Below, one piece after another: positions 50,601 through 62,800 of a DNA stretch of 64,000 bases. Where the stretch lies: contig JAWVWS010001039.1 of the NCBI GenBank assembly GCA_033807775.1, positions 62,001 to 126,000 on the forward strand, written 5' to 3'. Within the stretch, counting starts at the first letter, position 1. Every line of letters starts with the position of its first letter. The position numbers were made by a program, and so were the translations under genes. Origin of the DNA: Saussurea involucrata. Taxonomy: Eukaryota > Streptophyta > Magnoliopsida > Asterales > Asteraceae. Below the pieces are notes generated by a model. That model had not been told where the DNA came from. It did no database searches and saw nothing but the letters and a program-made list of their open reading frames with translations.

Positions 50601-52753
50601 GTGGACAAAACAGGCCCCGAAACCCTTCCTAAGTAAAGTTCGAGTTTCGGACTTTGGGTCTAATCGGTTTTCGGGTTGATCGGGTCGGGTTCATCGGGTT
50701 TCGGACTTAGATCTAAGCATAAAGTTCTGTTTGTTGAAAAATCCGTATAAAATCACTCACTCATTGGTCTGATTGAGGTGTATAATATATCGATGGAAAT
50801 CTCTCTGTGTCTAGAACAACTTTCTAGTTTACAACGAGATCTAATTGCGACTTTAAGGGGCTCGAAATAATGTATTTCCAAAACTGGTCATGTTAAAATG
50901 GGTTTTGCGCACTGTTTTTGTAAAATTCATATAAAATTGGTCATTGATCCAAAAAATATGCATTTTAGACGATTAGATTCCTAAGAAATAGTAGTACGTT
51001 TTTAATTTAGATGTCAAATCTTAATTTGTTCTCTAAGTATGGGTAAATCGTCAAAACGCTTGTAGGACGGAAGCTATAACTTTTCAAAGTGGTTTTCTAC
51101 TAAAAACTAGAGGTGAGCATCGGTTGGGTCGGGTCGGGCAGAAGAACCCCCATCCCGATCGGGTTTTGGGTGGACAAAACAGGCCCCGAAACCCTTCCTA
51201 AGTAAAGTTCGAGTTTCGGACTTTGGGTCTAATCGGTTTTCGGGTTCATCGGGTCGGGTTCATCGGGTTTCAGAATTAGATCTAAGCATAAAGTTCTGTT
51301 TGCTGAAAAATCCGTATAAAATCACTCACTCATTGGTCTGATTGAGGTGTATAATATATCGATGGAAAGCTCTCTGTGTCTAGAACAACCTTCTAGTTTA
51401 CAACGAGATCTAATTGCGACTTTAAGGGGCTCGAAATAATGTATTTCCAAAACTGGTCATGTTAAAACGGGTTTTGCGCACTGTTTTTGTAAAATTCATA
51501 TAAAATTGGTCATTGATCCAAAAAATATGCATTTTAGACGATTAGATTCCTAAGAAATAGTAGTACGTTTTTAATTTAGATGTCAAATCTTAATTTGTTC
51601 TCTAAGTATGGGTAAATCGTCAAAACGCTTGTAGGACGGAAGCTATAACTTTTAAAAGTTGTTTTCTACTAAAAACTAGGGGTGAGCATCGGTCGGGTCG
51701 GGTCAGGCCGAAAAACCCCCATCCCGATCGGGTTTTGGGTGGACAAAACATGCCCCGAAACCCTTCCTAAGTAAAGTTCGAGTTTCGGACTTTGGGTCTA
51801 ATCGGTTTTCGGGTTGATCGGGTCTGGTTCATCGGGTTTCGGACTTAGATCTAAGCATAAAGTTCTGTTTGTTGAAAAATCCGTATAAAATCACTCACTC
51901 ATTGGTCTGATTGAGGTGTATAATATATCGATGGAAATCTCTCTGTGTCTAGAACAACTTTCTAGTTTAAAACGAGATCTAATTGCGACTTTAAGGGGCT
52001 CGAAATAATGTATTTCCAAAACTGGTCATGTTAAAACGGGTTTTGCGCACTGTTTTTGTAAAATTCATATAAAATTGGTCATTGATCCAAAAAATATGCA
52101 TTTTAGACGATTAGATTCCTAAGAAATAGTAGTACGTTTTTAATTTAGATGTCAAATCTTAATTTGTTCTCTAAGTATGGGTAAATCGTCAAAACGCTTG
52201 TAGGACGGAAGCTATAACTTTTAAAAGTTGTTTTCTACTAAAAACTAGGGGTGAGCATCGGTCGGGTCGGGTCGGGCCGAAAAACCCCCATCCCGATCGG
52301 GTTTTGGGTGGACAAAACAGGCCCCGAAACCCTTCCTAAGTAAAGTTCGAGTTTCGGACTTTGGGTCTAATCGGTTTTCGGGTTCATCGGGTCGGGTTCA
52401 TCGGGTTTCGGACTTAGATCTAAGCATAAAGTTCTGTTTGTTGAAAAATCCGTATAAAATCACTCACTCATTGGTCTGATTGAGGTGTATAATATATCGA
52501 TGGAAAGCTCTCTGTGTCTAGAACAACTTTCTAGTTTACAACGAGATCTAATTGCGACTTTAAGGGGCTCGAAATAATGTATTTCCAAAACTGGTCATGT
52601 TAAAACGGGTTTTGCGCACTGTTTTTGTAAAATTCATATAAAATTGGTCATTGATCCAAAAAATATGCATTTTAGACGATTAGATTCCTAAGAAATAGTA
52701 GTACGTTTTTAATTTAGATGTCAAATCTTAATTTGTTCTCTAAGTATGGGTAA

Positions 52754-53830
52754 ATCGTCAAAACGCTTGTAGGACGGAAGCTGTAACTTTTCAAAGTTGT
52801 TTTCTACTAAAAACTAGGGGTGAGCATCGGTCGGGTCGGGTCGGGCCGAAAAACCCCCATCCCGATCGGGGTTTGGGTGGACAAAACAGGCCCCGAAACC
52901 CTTCCTAAGTAAAGTTCGAGTTTCGGACTTTGGGTCTAATCGGTTTTCGGGTTGATCGGGTCGGGTTCATCGGGTTTCGGACTTAGATCTAAGCATAAAG
53001 TTCTGTTTGTTGAAAAATCCGTATAAAATCACTCAGTCATTGGTCTGATTGAGGTGTATAATATATCGATGGAAATCTCTATGTGTCTAGAACAACTTTC
53101 TAGTTTACAACGAGATCTAATTGCGACTTTAAGGGGCTCGAAATAATGTATTTCCAAAACTGGTCATGTTAAAACGGGTTTTGCGCACTGTTTTTGTAAA
53201 ATTCATATAAAATTGGTCATTGATCCAAAAAATATGCATTTTAGACGATTAGATTCCTAAGAAATAGTAGTACGTTTTTAATTTAGATGTCAAATCTTAA
53301 TTTGTTCTCTAAGTATGGGTAAATCGTCAAAACGCTTGTAGGACGGAAGCTGTAACTTTTCAAAGTTGTTTTCTACTAAAAACTAGGGGTGAGCATCGGT
53401 CGGGTCGGGTCGGGCCGAAAAACCCCCATCCCGATCGGGGTTTGGGTGGACAAAACAGGCCCCGAAACCCTTCCTAAGTAAAGTTCGAGTTTCGGACTTT
53501 GGGTCTAATCGGTTTTCGGGTTGATCGGGTCGGGTTCATCGGGTTTCGGACTTAGATCTAAGCATAAAGTTCTGTTTGTTGAAAAATCCGTATAAAATCA
53601 CTCAGTCATTGGTCTGATTGAGGTGTATAATATATCGATGGAAATCTCTATGTGTCTAGAACAACTTTCTAGTTTACAACGAGATCTAATTGCGACTTTA
53701 AGGGGCTCGAAATAATGTATTTCCAAAACTGGTCATGTTAAAACGGGTTTTGCGCACTGTTTTTGTAAAATTCATATAAAATTGGTCATTGATCCAAAAA
53801 ATATGCATTTTAGACGATTAGATTCCTAAG
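52754..53830 (+). repeat. Tandem duplicate of one monomer at the array end
   Basis: The last two + strand monomers (52754 and 53323) share the rare variants CACTCAGTCATTGG and AATCTCTATGTG and look identical over their common length. A single-monomer duplication therefore occurred immediately next to the strand switch. Confidence 0.75.
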
Positions 53831-53840
53831 ATTAGATTCC
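53817..53840. other. Strand-switch junction with 10-bp duplicated tag
   Basis: The + strand array ends at monomer position 508 (CCTAAG, 53830), and the - strand array begins at about monomer position 173. ATTAGATTCC occurs at 53817-53826 and again at 53831-53840, separated by TAAG. The second copy leads into GAAACTCGAAC of the inverted array. It can be read as a short templated insertion with TCC microhomology. Alternatively, it is an inverted monomer entered at ATTAGA with CCCAAAG lost. Either way a template-switch repair event is suggested. Confidence 0.8.
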
Positions 53841-56800
53841 GAAACTCGAACTTTACTTAGGAAGGGTTTCGGGGCCTGTTTTGTCCACCCAAAACCCGAT
53901 CGGGATGGGGGTTTTTCGGCCCGACCCGACCCGACCGATGCTCACCCCTAGTTTTTAGTAGAAAACAACTTTGAAAAGTTACAGCTTCCGTCCTACAAGC
54001 GTTTTGACGATTTACCCATACTTAGAGAACAAATTAGGATTTGACATCTAAATTAAAAACGTACTACTATTTCTTAGGAATCTAATCGTCTAAAATGCAT
54101 ATTTTTTGGATCAATGACCAATTTTATATGAATTTTACAAAAACAGTGCGCAAAACCCGTTTTAACATGACCAGTTTTGGAAATACATTATTTCGAGCCC
54201 TTAAAGTCGCAATTAGATCTCGTTGTAAACTAGAATGTTGTTCTAGACACAGAGAGCTTTCCATCGATATATTATACACCTCAATCAGACCAATGAGTGA
54301 GTTATTTTATACGGATTTTTTAACAAACAGAACTTTATGCTTAGATCTAAGTCCGAAACCCGATGAACCCGACCCGATGAACCCGAAAACCGATTAGACC
54401 CAAAGTCCGAAACTAGAACTTTACTTAGGAAGGGTTTCGGGGCCTGTTTTGTCCACCCAAAATCCGATCGGGATGGGGGTTTTTCGGCCCGACACGACCC
54501 GACCGATGCTCACCCCTAGTTTTTAGTAGAAAACAACTTTGAAAAGTTACAGCTTCCGTCCTACAAGCGTTTTGACGATTTACCCATACTTAGAGAACAA
54601 ATTAAGATTTGACATCTAAATTAAAAACGTACTACTATTTCTTAGGAATCTAATCGTCTAAAATGCATATTTTTTGGATCAATGATCAATTTTATATGAA
54701 TTTTACAAAAACAGTGCGCAAAACCCGTTTTAACATGACCAGTTTTGGAAATACATTATTTCGAGCCCCTTAAAGTCGTAATTAGATCTCGTTGTAAACT
54801 AGAAAGTTGTTCTATACATAGAGAGCTTTCCATCGATATATTATAAACCTCAATCAGACCAATGAGTGAGTGATTTTATACGGATTTTTCAACAAACAGA
54901 ACTTTATGCTTAGATCTATGTCCGAAACCCGATGAACCCGACCCGATGAACCCGAAAACCGATTAGACCCAAAGTCCGAAACTCGAACTTTACTTAGGAA
55001 GGGTTTCGGGGCCTGTTTTGTCCACCCAAAATCCGATCGGGATGGGGGTTTTTCGGCCCGACACGACCCGACCGATGCTCACCCCTAGTTTTTAGTAGAA
55101 AACAACTTTGAAAAGTTACAGCTTCCGTCCTACAAGCGTTTTGACGATTTACCCATACTTAGAGAACAAATTAAGATTTGACATCTAAATTAAAAACGTA
55201 CTACTATTTCTTAGGAATCTAATCGTCTAAAATGCATATTTTTTGGATCAATGACCAATTTTATATGAATTTTACAAAAACAGTGCGCAAAACCCGTTTT
55301 AACATGACCAGTTTTGGAAATACATTATTTCGAGCCCCTTAAAGTCGCAATTAGATCTCGTTGTAAACTAGAATGTTGTTCTAGACACAGAGAGCTTTCC
55401 ATCGATATATTATACACCTCAATCAGACCAATGAGTGAGTGATTTTATATGGATTTTTCAACAAACATAACTTTATGCTTAGATCTAAGTCCGAAACCCG
55501 ATGAACCCGAAAACCGATTAGACCCAAAGTCCGAAACTCGAACTTTACTTAGGAAGGGTTTCGGGGCCTGTTTTGTCCACCCAAAACCCGATCGAGATGG
55601 GGAGTTTTCGGCCCGACCCGACCCGACCGATGCTCACCCCTAGTTTTTAGTAGAAAACAACTTTGAAAAGTTATAGCTTCCGTCCTACAAGCGTTTTGAC
55701 GATTTACCCATACTTAGAGAACAAATTAAGATTTGACATCTAAATTAAAAACGTACTACTATTTCTTAGGAATCTAATCGTCTAAAATGCATATTTTTTG
55801 GATCAATGACCAATTTTATATGAATTTTACAAAAACAGTGCGCAAAACCCGTTTTAACATGACCAGTTTTGGAAATACATTATTTCGAGCCCCTTAAATT
55901 CGCAATTAGATCTCGTTGTAAACTAGAAAGTTGTTCTAGACACAGAGAGCTTTCCATCGATATATTATACACCTCAATCAGACCAATGAGTGAGTGATTT
56001 TATACGAATTTTTCAACAAACAGAACTTTATGCTTAGATCTAAGTCCGAAACCCGATGAACCCGAAAACCTATTAGACCCAAAGTCCGAAACTCGAACTT
56101 TACTTAGGAAGGGTTTCGGGGCCTGTTTTGTCCACCCAAAACCCGATCGGGATGGGGGTTTTTCGGCCCGACACGACCCGACCGATGCTCACCCCTAGTT
56201 TTTAATAGAAAACAACTTTGAAAAGTTACAGCTTCCGTCCTACAAGCGTTTTGACGATTTACCCATACTTAGAGAACAAATTAAGATTTGACATCTAAAT
56301 TAAAAACGTACTACTATTTCTTAGGAATCTAATCGTCTAAAATGCATATTTTTTGGATAAATGACCAATTTTATATGAATTTTACAAAAACAGTGCGCAA
56401 AACCCGTTTTAACATGACCAGTTTTGGAAATACATTATTTCGAGCCCCTTAAAGTCGCAATTAGATCTCGTTGTAAACTAGAAAGTTGTTCTAGACACAG
56501 AGAGCTTTCCATCGATATATTATACACCTCAATCAGACCAATGAGTGAGTGATTTTATACGGATTTTTCAACAAACAGAACTTTATGCTTAGATCTAAGT
56601 CCGAAACCCGATGAACCCGACCCGATGAACCCGAAAACCGATTAGACCCAAAGTCCGAAACTCGAACTTTACTTAGGAAGGGTTTCGGGGCCTGTTTTGT
56701 CCATCCAAAACCCGATCGGGATGGGGGTTTTTTGGCCCGAACCGACCCGACCGATGCTCACCCCTAGTTTTTAGTAGAAAACAACTTTGAAAAGTTACAG

Positions 56801-59800
56801 CTTTCGTCCTACAAGCGTTTTGACGATTTACCCATACTTAGAGAAAAAATTAAGATTTGACATCTAAATTAAAAACGTACTACTATTTCTTAGGAATCTA
56901 ATCGTCTAAAATGCATATTTTTTGGATCAATGACCAATTTTTTATGAATTTTACAAAAACAGTGCGCAAAACCCGTTTTAACATGACCAGTTTTGGAAAT
57001 ACATTATTTCGAGCCCCTTAAAGTCGCAATTAGATCTCGTTGTAAACTAGAAAGTTGTTCTAGACACAGAGAGCTTTCCATCGATATATTATACACCTCA
57101 ATCAGACCAATGAGTGAGTGATTTTATACGGATTTTTCAACAAACAGAACTTTATGCTTAGATCTAAGTCTGAAACCCGATGAACCCGACCCGATGAACC
57201 CGAAAACCGATTAGACCCAAAGTCCGAAACTCGAACTTTACTTAGGAAGGGTTTCGGGGCCTGTTTTGTCCACCCAAAACCCGATCGGGATGGGGGTTTT
57301 TCGGCCCGACCCGACCCGACCGATGCTCACCCCTAGTTTTTAGTAGAAAACAACTTTGAAAAGTTACAACTTTCGTCCTACAAGCGTTTTGACGATTTAC
57401 CCATACTTAGAGAACAAATTAAGATTTGACATCTAAATTAAAAACGTACTACTATTTCTTAGGAATCTAATCGTCTAAAATGCATATTTTTTGGATCAAT
57501 GACCAATTTTATATGAATTTTACATAAACAGAGCGCAAAAACCGTTTTAACATGACCAGTTTTGGAAATACATTATTTCGAGCCCCTTAAAGTCGCAATT
57601 AGATCTCGTTGTAAACTAGGAAGTTGTTCTAGACACAGAGAGCTTTCCATCGATATATTATACACCTCAATCAGACCAATGAGTGAGTGATTTTATACGG
57701 ATTTTTCAACAAACAGAACATTATGCTTAGATCTAAGTCCGAAACCCGATGAACCCGACCCGATGAACCCGAAAACCGATTAGACCCAAAGTCCGAAACT
57801 CGAACTTTACTTAGGAAGGGTTTCGGGGCCTGTTTTGTCCACCCAAAACCCGATCGGGATGGGGGTTTTTCGGCCCGACCGATGCTCACCCCTAGTTTTT
57901 AATAGAAAACAACTTTGAAAAGTTATAGCTTCCGTCCTACAAGCGTTTTGCCGATTTACCCATACTTAGAGAACAAATTAAGATTTGACATCTAAATTAA
58001 AAACGTACTACTATTTCTTAGGAATCTAATCGTCTAAAATGCATATTTTTTGGATCAATGACCAATTTTATATGAATTTTACAAAAACAGTTTGCAAAAC
58101 CCGTTTTAACATGACCAATTTTGGAAATACATTATTTCGAGCCCCTTAAAGTCGCAATTAGATCTCGTTGTAAACTAGAAAGTTGTTCTAGACACAGAGA
58201 GCTTTCCATCGATATATTATACACCTCAATCAGACCAATGAGTGAGTGATTTTATACGGATTTTTCAACAAACAGAACTTTATGCTTAGATCTAAGTCCG
58301 AAACCCGATGAACCCGACCCGATGAACCCGAAAACCGATTAGACCCAAAGTCCGAAACTCGAACTTTACTTAGGAAGGGTTTCGGGGCCTGTTTTGTCCA
58401 CCCAAAACCCAATCGGGATGGGGGTTTTTCGGCCCGACCCGACCCGACCGATGCTCACCCCTAGTTTTTAGTAGAAAACAACTTTGAAAAGTTACAGTTT
58501 CCGTCCTACAAGCGTTTTGACGATTTACCCATACTTAGAGAACAAATTAAGATTTGACATCTAAATTAAAAACGTACTACTATTTCTTGGGAATCTAATC
58601 GTCTAAAATGCATATTTTTTGGATCAATGACCAATTTTATATGAATTTTACAAAAACAGAGCGCAAAACCCGTTTTAACATGACCAGTTTTGGAAATACA
58701 TTATTTCGATCCCCTTAAAGTCGCAATTAGATCTCGTTGTAAACTAGGAAGTTGTTCTAGACACAGAGAGCTTTCCATCGATATATTATACACCTCAATC
58801 AGACCAATGAGTGAGTGATTTTATACGTATTTTTCAACAAACAGAACATTATGCTTAGATCTAAGTCCGAAACCCGATGAACCCGAAAACCGATTAGACC
58901 CAAAGTCCGAAACTCGAACTTTACTTAGAAAGGGTTTCGGGGCCTGTTTTGTCCACCCAAAACCCGATCGGGATGGGGGTTTTTCGGCCCGACCCGACCC
59001 GACCGATGCTCACCCCTAGTTTTTAGTAGAAAACAACTTTGAAAAGTTATAGCTTCCGTCCTACAAGCGTTTTGCCGATTTACCCATACTTAGAGAACAA
59101 ATTAAGATTTGACATCTAAATTAAAAACGTACTACTATTTCTTAGGAATCTAATCGTCTAAAATGCATATTTTTTGGATCAATGACCAATTTTATATGAA
59201 TTTTACAAAAACAGTTTGCAAAACCCGTTTTAACATGACCAGTTTTGGAAATACATTATTTCGAGCCCCTTAAAGTCGCAATTAGATCTCGTTGTAAACT
59301 AGAAAGTTGTTCTAGACACAGAGAGCTTTCCATCGATATATTATACACCTCAATCAGACCAATGAGTGAGTGATTTTATACGGATTTTTCAACAAACAGA
59401 ACTTTATGCTTAGATCTAAGTCCGAAACCCGATGAACCCGACCCGATGAACCCGAAAACCGATTAGACCCAAAGTCCGAAACTCGAACTTTACTTAGGAA
59501 GGGTTTCGGGGCCTGTTTTGTCCACCCAAAACCCGATCGGGATGGGGGTTTTTCGGCCCGACCCGACCCGACCGATGCTCACCCCTAGTTTTTAGTAGAA
59601 AACAACTTTGAAAAGTTACAACTTTCGTCCTACAAGCGTTTTGACGATTTACCCATACTTAGAGAACAAATTAAGATTTGACATCTAAATTAAAAACGTA
59701 CTACTATTTCTTAGGAATCTAATCGTCTAAAATGCATATTTTTTGGATCAATGACCAATTTTATATGAATTTTACATAAACAGAGCGCAAAAACCGTTTT

Positions 59801-62800
59801 AACATGACCAGTTTTGGAAATACATTATTTCGAGCCCCTTAAAGTCGCAATTAGATCTCGTTGTAAACTAGGAAGTTGTTCTAGACACAGAGAGCTTTCC
59901 ATCGATATATTATACACCTCAATCAGACCAATGAGTGAGTGATTTTATACGGATTTTTCAACAAACAGAACATTATGCTTAGATCTAAGTCCGAAACCCG
60001 ATGAACCCGACCCGATGAACCCGAAAACCGATTAGACCCAAAGTCCGAAACTCGAACTTTACTTAGGAAGGGTTTCGGGGCCTGTTTTGTCCACCCAAAA
60101 CCCGATCGGGATGGGGGTTTTTCGGCCCGACCCGACCCGACCGATGCTCACCCCTAGTTTTTAGTAGAAAACAACTTTGAAAAGTTATAGCTTCCGTCCT
60201 ACAAGCGTTTTGCCGATTTACCCATACTTAGAGAACAAATTAAGATTTGACATCTAAATTAAAAACGTACTACTATTTCTTAGGAATCTAATCGTCTAAA
60301 ATGCATATTTTTTGGATCAATGACCAATTTTATATGAATTTTACAAAAACAGTTTGCAAAACCCGTTTTAACATGACCAATTTTGGAAATACATTATTTC
60401 GAGCCCCTTAAAGTCGCAATTAGATCTCGTTGTAAACTAGAAAGTTGTTCTAGACACAGAGAGCTTTCCATCGATATATTATACACCTCAATCAGACCAA
60501 TGAGTGAGTGATTTTATACGGATTTTTCAACAAACAGAACTTTATGCTTAGATCTAAGTCCGAAACCCGATGAACCCGACCCGATGAACCCGAAAACCGA
60601 TTAGACCCAAAGTCCGAAACTCGAACTTTACTTAGGAAGGGTTTCGGGGCCTGTTTTGTCCACCCAAAACCCAATCGGGATGGGGGTTTTTCGGCCCGAC
60701 CCGACCCGACCGATGCTCACCCCTAGTTTTTAGTAGAAAACAACTTTGAAAAGTTACAGTTTCCGTCCTACAAGCGTTTTGACGATTTACCCATACTTAG
60801 AGAACAAATTAAGATTTGACATCTAAATTAAAAACGTACTACTATTTCTTAGGAATCTAATCGTCTAAAATGCATATTTTTTGGATCAATGACCAATTTT
60901 ATATGAATTTTACAAAAACAGAGCGCAAAACCCGTTTTAACATGACCAGTTTTGGAAATACATTATTTCGATCCCCTTAAAGTCGCAATTAGATCTCGTT
61001 GTAAACTAGGAAGTTGTTCTAGACACAGAGAGCTTTCCATCGATATATTATACACCTCAATCAGACCAATGAGTGAGTGATTTTATACGTATTTTTCAAC
61101 AAACAGAACATTATGCTTAGATCTAAGTCCGAAACCCGATGAACCCGAAAACCGATTAGACCCAAAGTCCGAAACTCGAACTTTACTTAGGAAGGGTTTC
61201 GGGGCCTGTTTTGTCCACCCAAAACCCGATCGGGATGGGGGTTTTTCGGCCCGACCCGACCCGACCGATGCTCACCCCTAGTTTTTAGTAGAAAACAACT
61301 TTGAAAAGTTATAGCTTCCGTCCTACAAGCGTTTTGCCGATTTACCCATACTTAGAGAACAAATTAAGATTTGACATCTAAATTAAAAACGTACTACTAT
61401 TTCTTAGGAATCTAATCGTCTAAAATGCATATTTTTTGGATCAATGACCAATTTTATATGAATTTTACAAAAACAGTTTGCAAAACCCGTTTTAACATGA
61501 CCAGTTTTGGAAATACATTATTTCGAGCCCCTTAAAGTCGCAATTAGATCTCGTTGTAAACTAGAAAGTTGTTCTAGACACAGAGAGCTTTCCATCGATA
61601 TATTATACACCTCAATCAGACCAATGAGTGAGTGATTTTATACGGATTTTTCAACAAACAGAACTTTATGCTTAGATCTAAGTCCGAAACCCGATGAACC
61701 CGACCCGATGAACCCGAAAACCGATTAGACCCAAAGTCCGAAACTCGAACTTTACTTAGGAAGGGTTTCGGTGCCTGTTTTGTCCACCCAAAACCCAATC
61801 GGGATGGGGGTTTTTCGGCCCGACCCGACCCGACCGATGCTCACCCCTAGTTTTTAGTAGAAAACAACTTTGAAACGTTACAGCTTCCGTCCTACAAGCG
61901 TTTTGACGATTTACCCATACTTAGAGAACAAATTAAGATTTGACATCTAAATTAAAAACGTACTACTATTTCTTAGGAATCAAATCGTCTAAAATGCATA
62001 TTTTTTGGATCAATGACCAATTTTATATGAATTTTACAAAAACAGTGCGCAAAACCCGTTTTAACATGACCAGTTTTGGAAATACATTATTTCGAGCCCC
62101 TTAAAGTCGCAATTAGATCTCGTTGTAAACTAGAAAGTTGTTCTAGACACAGAGAGATTTCCATCGATATATTATACACCTCAATCAGACCAATGAGTGA
62201 GTGATTTTATATGGATTTTTCAACAAACAGAACTTTATGCTTAGATCTAAGTCCGAAACCCGATGAACCCGACCCGATGAACCCGAAAACCGATTAGACC
62301 CAAAGTCCGAAACTCGAACTTTACTTAGGAAGGGTTTCGGGGCCTGTTTTATCCACCCAAAACCCGATCGGGATGGGGGTTTTTCGGCCCGACCCGACCG
62401 ATGCTCACCCCTAGTTTTTATTAGAAAACAACTTTGAAAAGTTACAGCTTTCGTCCTACAAGCGTTTTGACGATTTACCCATACTTAGAGAACAAATTAA
62501 GATTTGACATCTAAATTAAAAACGTACTACTATTTCTTAGGAATCTAATCGTCTAAAATGCATATTTTTTGGATCAATGACCAATTTTATATGAATTTTA
62601 CAAAAACAGTGCGCAAAACCCGTTTTAACATGACCAGTTTTGGAAATACATTATTTCGAGCCCCTTAAAGTCGCAATTAGATCTCGTTGTAAACTAGAAA
62701 GTTGTTCTAGACACAGAGAGCTTTCCATCGATATATTATACACCTCAATCAGACCAATGAGTGAGTGATTTTATACGGATTTTTCAACAAACATAACTTT

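Larger units (their letters stand above)
29678..53830 (+). repeat. 569-bp satellite array, middle block
   Basis: Continuation of the same + strand array. Monomers start at 30001, 30571, 31140, 31709, 32278, 32833, 33402 and so on to 53323, about 42 in all. Length variants are 555 bp (32278), 574 bp (37385, 43654), about 582 bp (39096, one extra 14-bp unit), and 565-566 bp (41384, 49917). The last monomer stops after 508 bp at the strand switch. No gene is seen. Single-monomer oddities include a shortened GTTACTTCTAC at 43129-43139 and a rearranged TCGGG run (GGGTTGGTCGGGCC) near 50558. Confidence 0.97.

Noticed and set aside
54095..54397. 100-codon reading frame in the inverted satellite block
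   Set aside because: It is translated satellite. The frame is broken in neighbouring monomers and has no protein-like conservation or start context.
55449..55643. 64-codon frame on the + strand rich in Pro, Asp and Glu
   Set aside because: It reads the CCCGA repeats of the satellite. Low-complexity composition is the only cause.
58230..61798. Three identical 60-codon frames (58230-58412, 60492-60674, 61616-61798) and a 72-codon relative at 57671-57889
   Set aside because: They recur only because the monomer recurs. Identity at the DNA level equals identity at the protein level, with no sign of coding selection.
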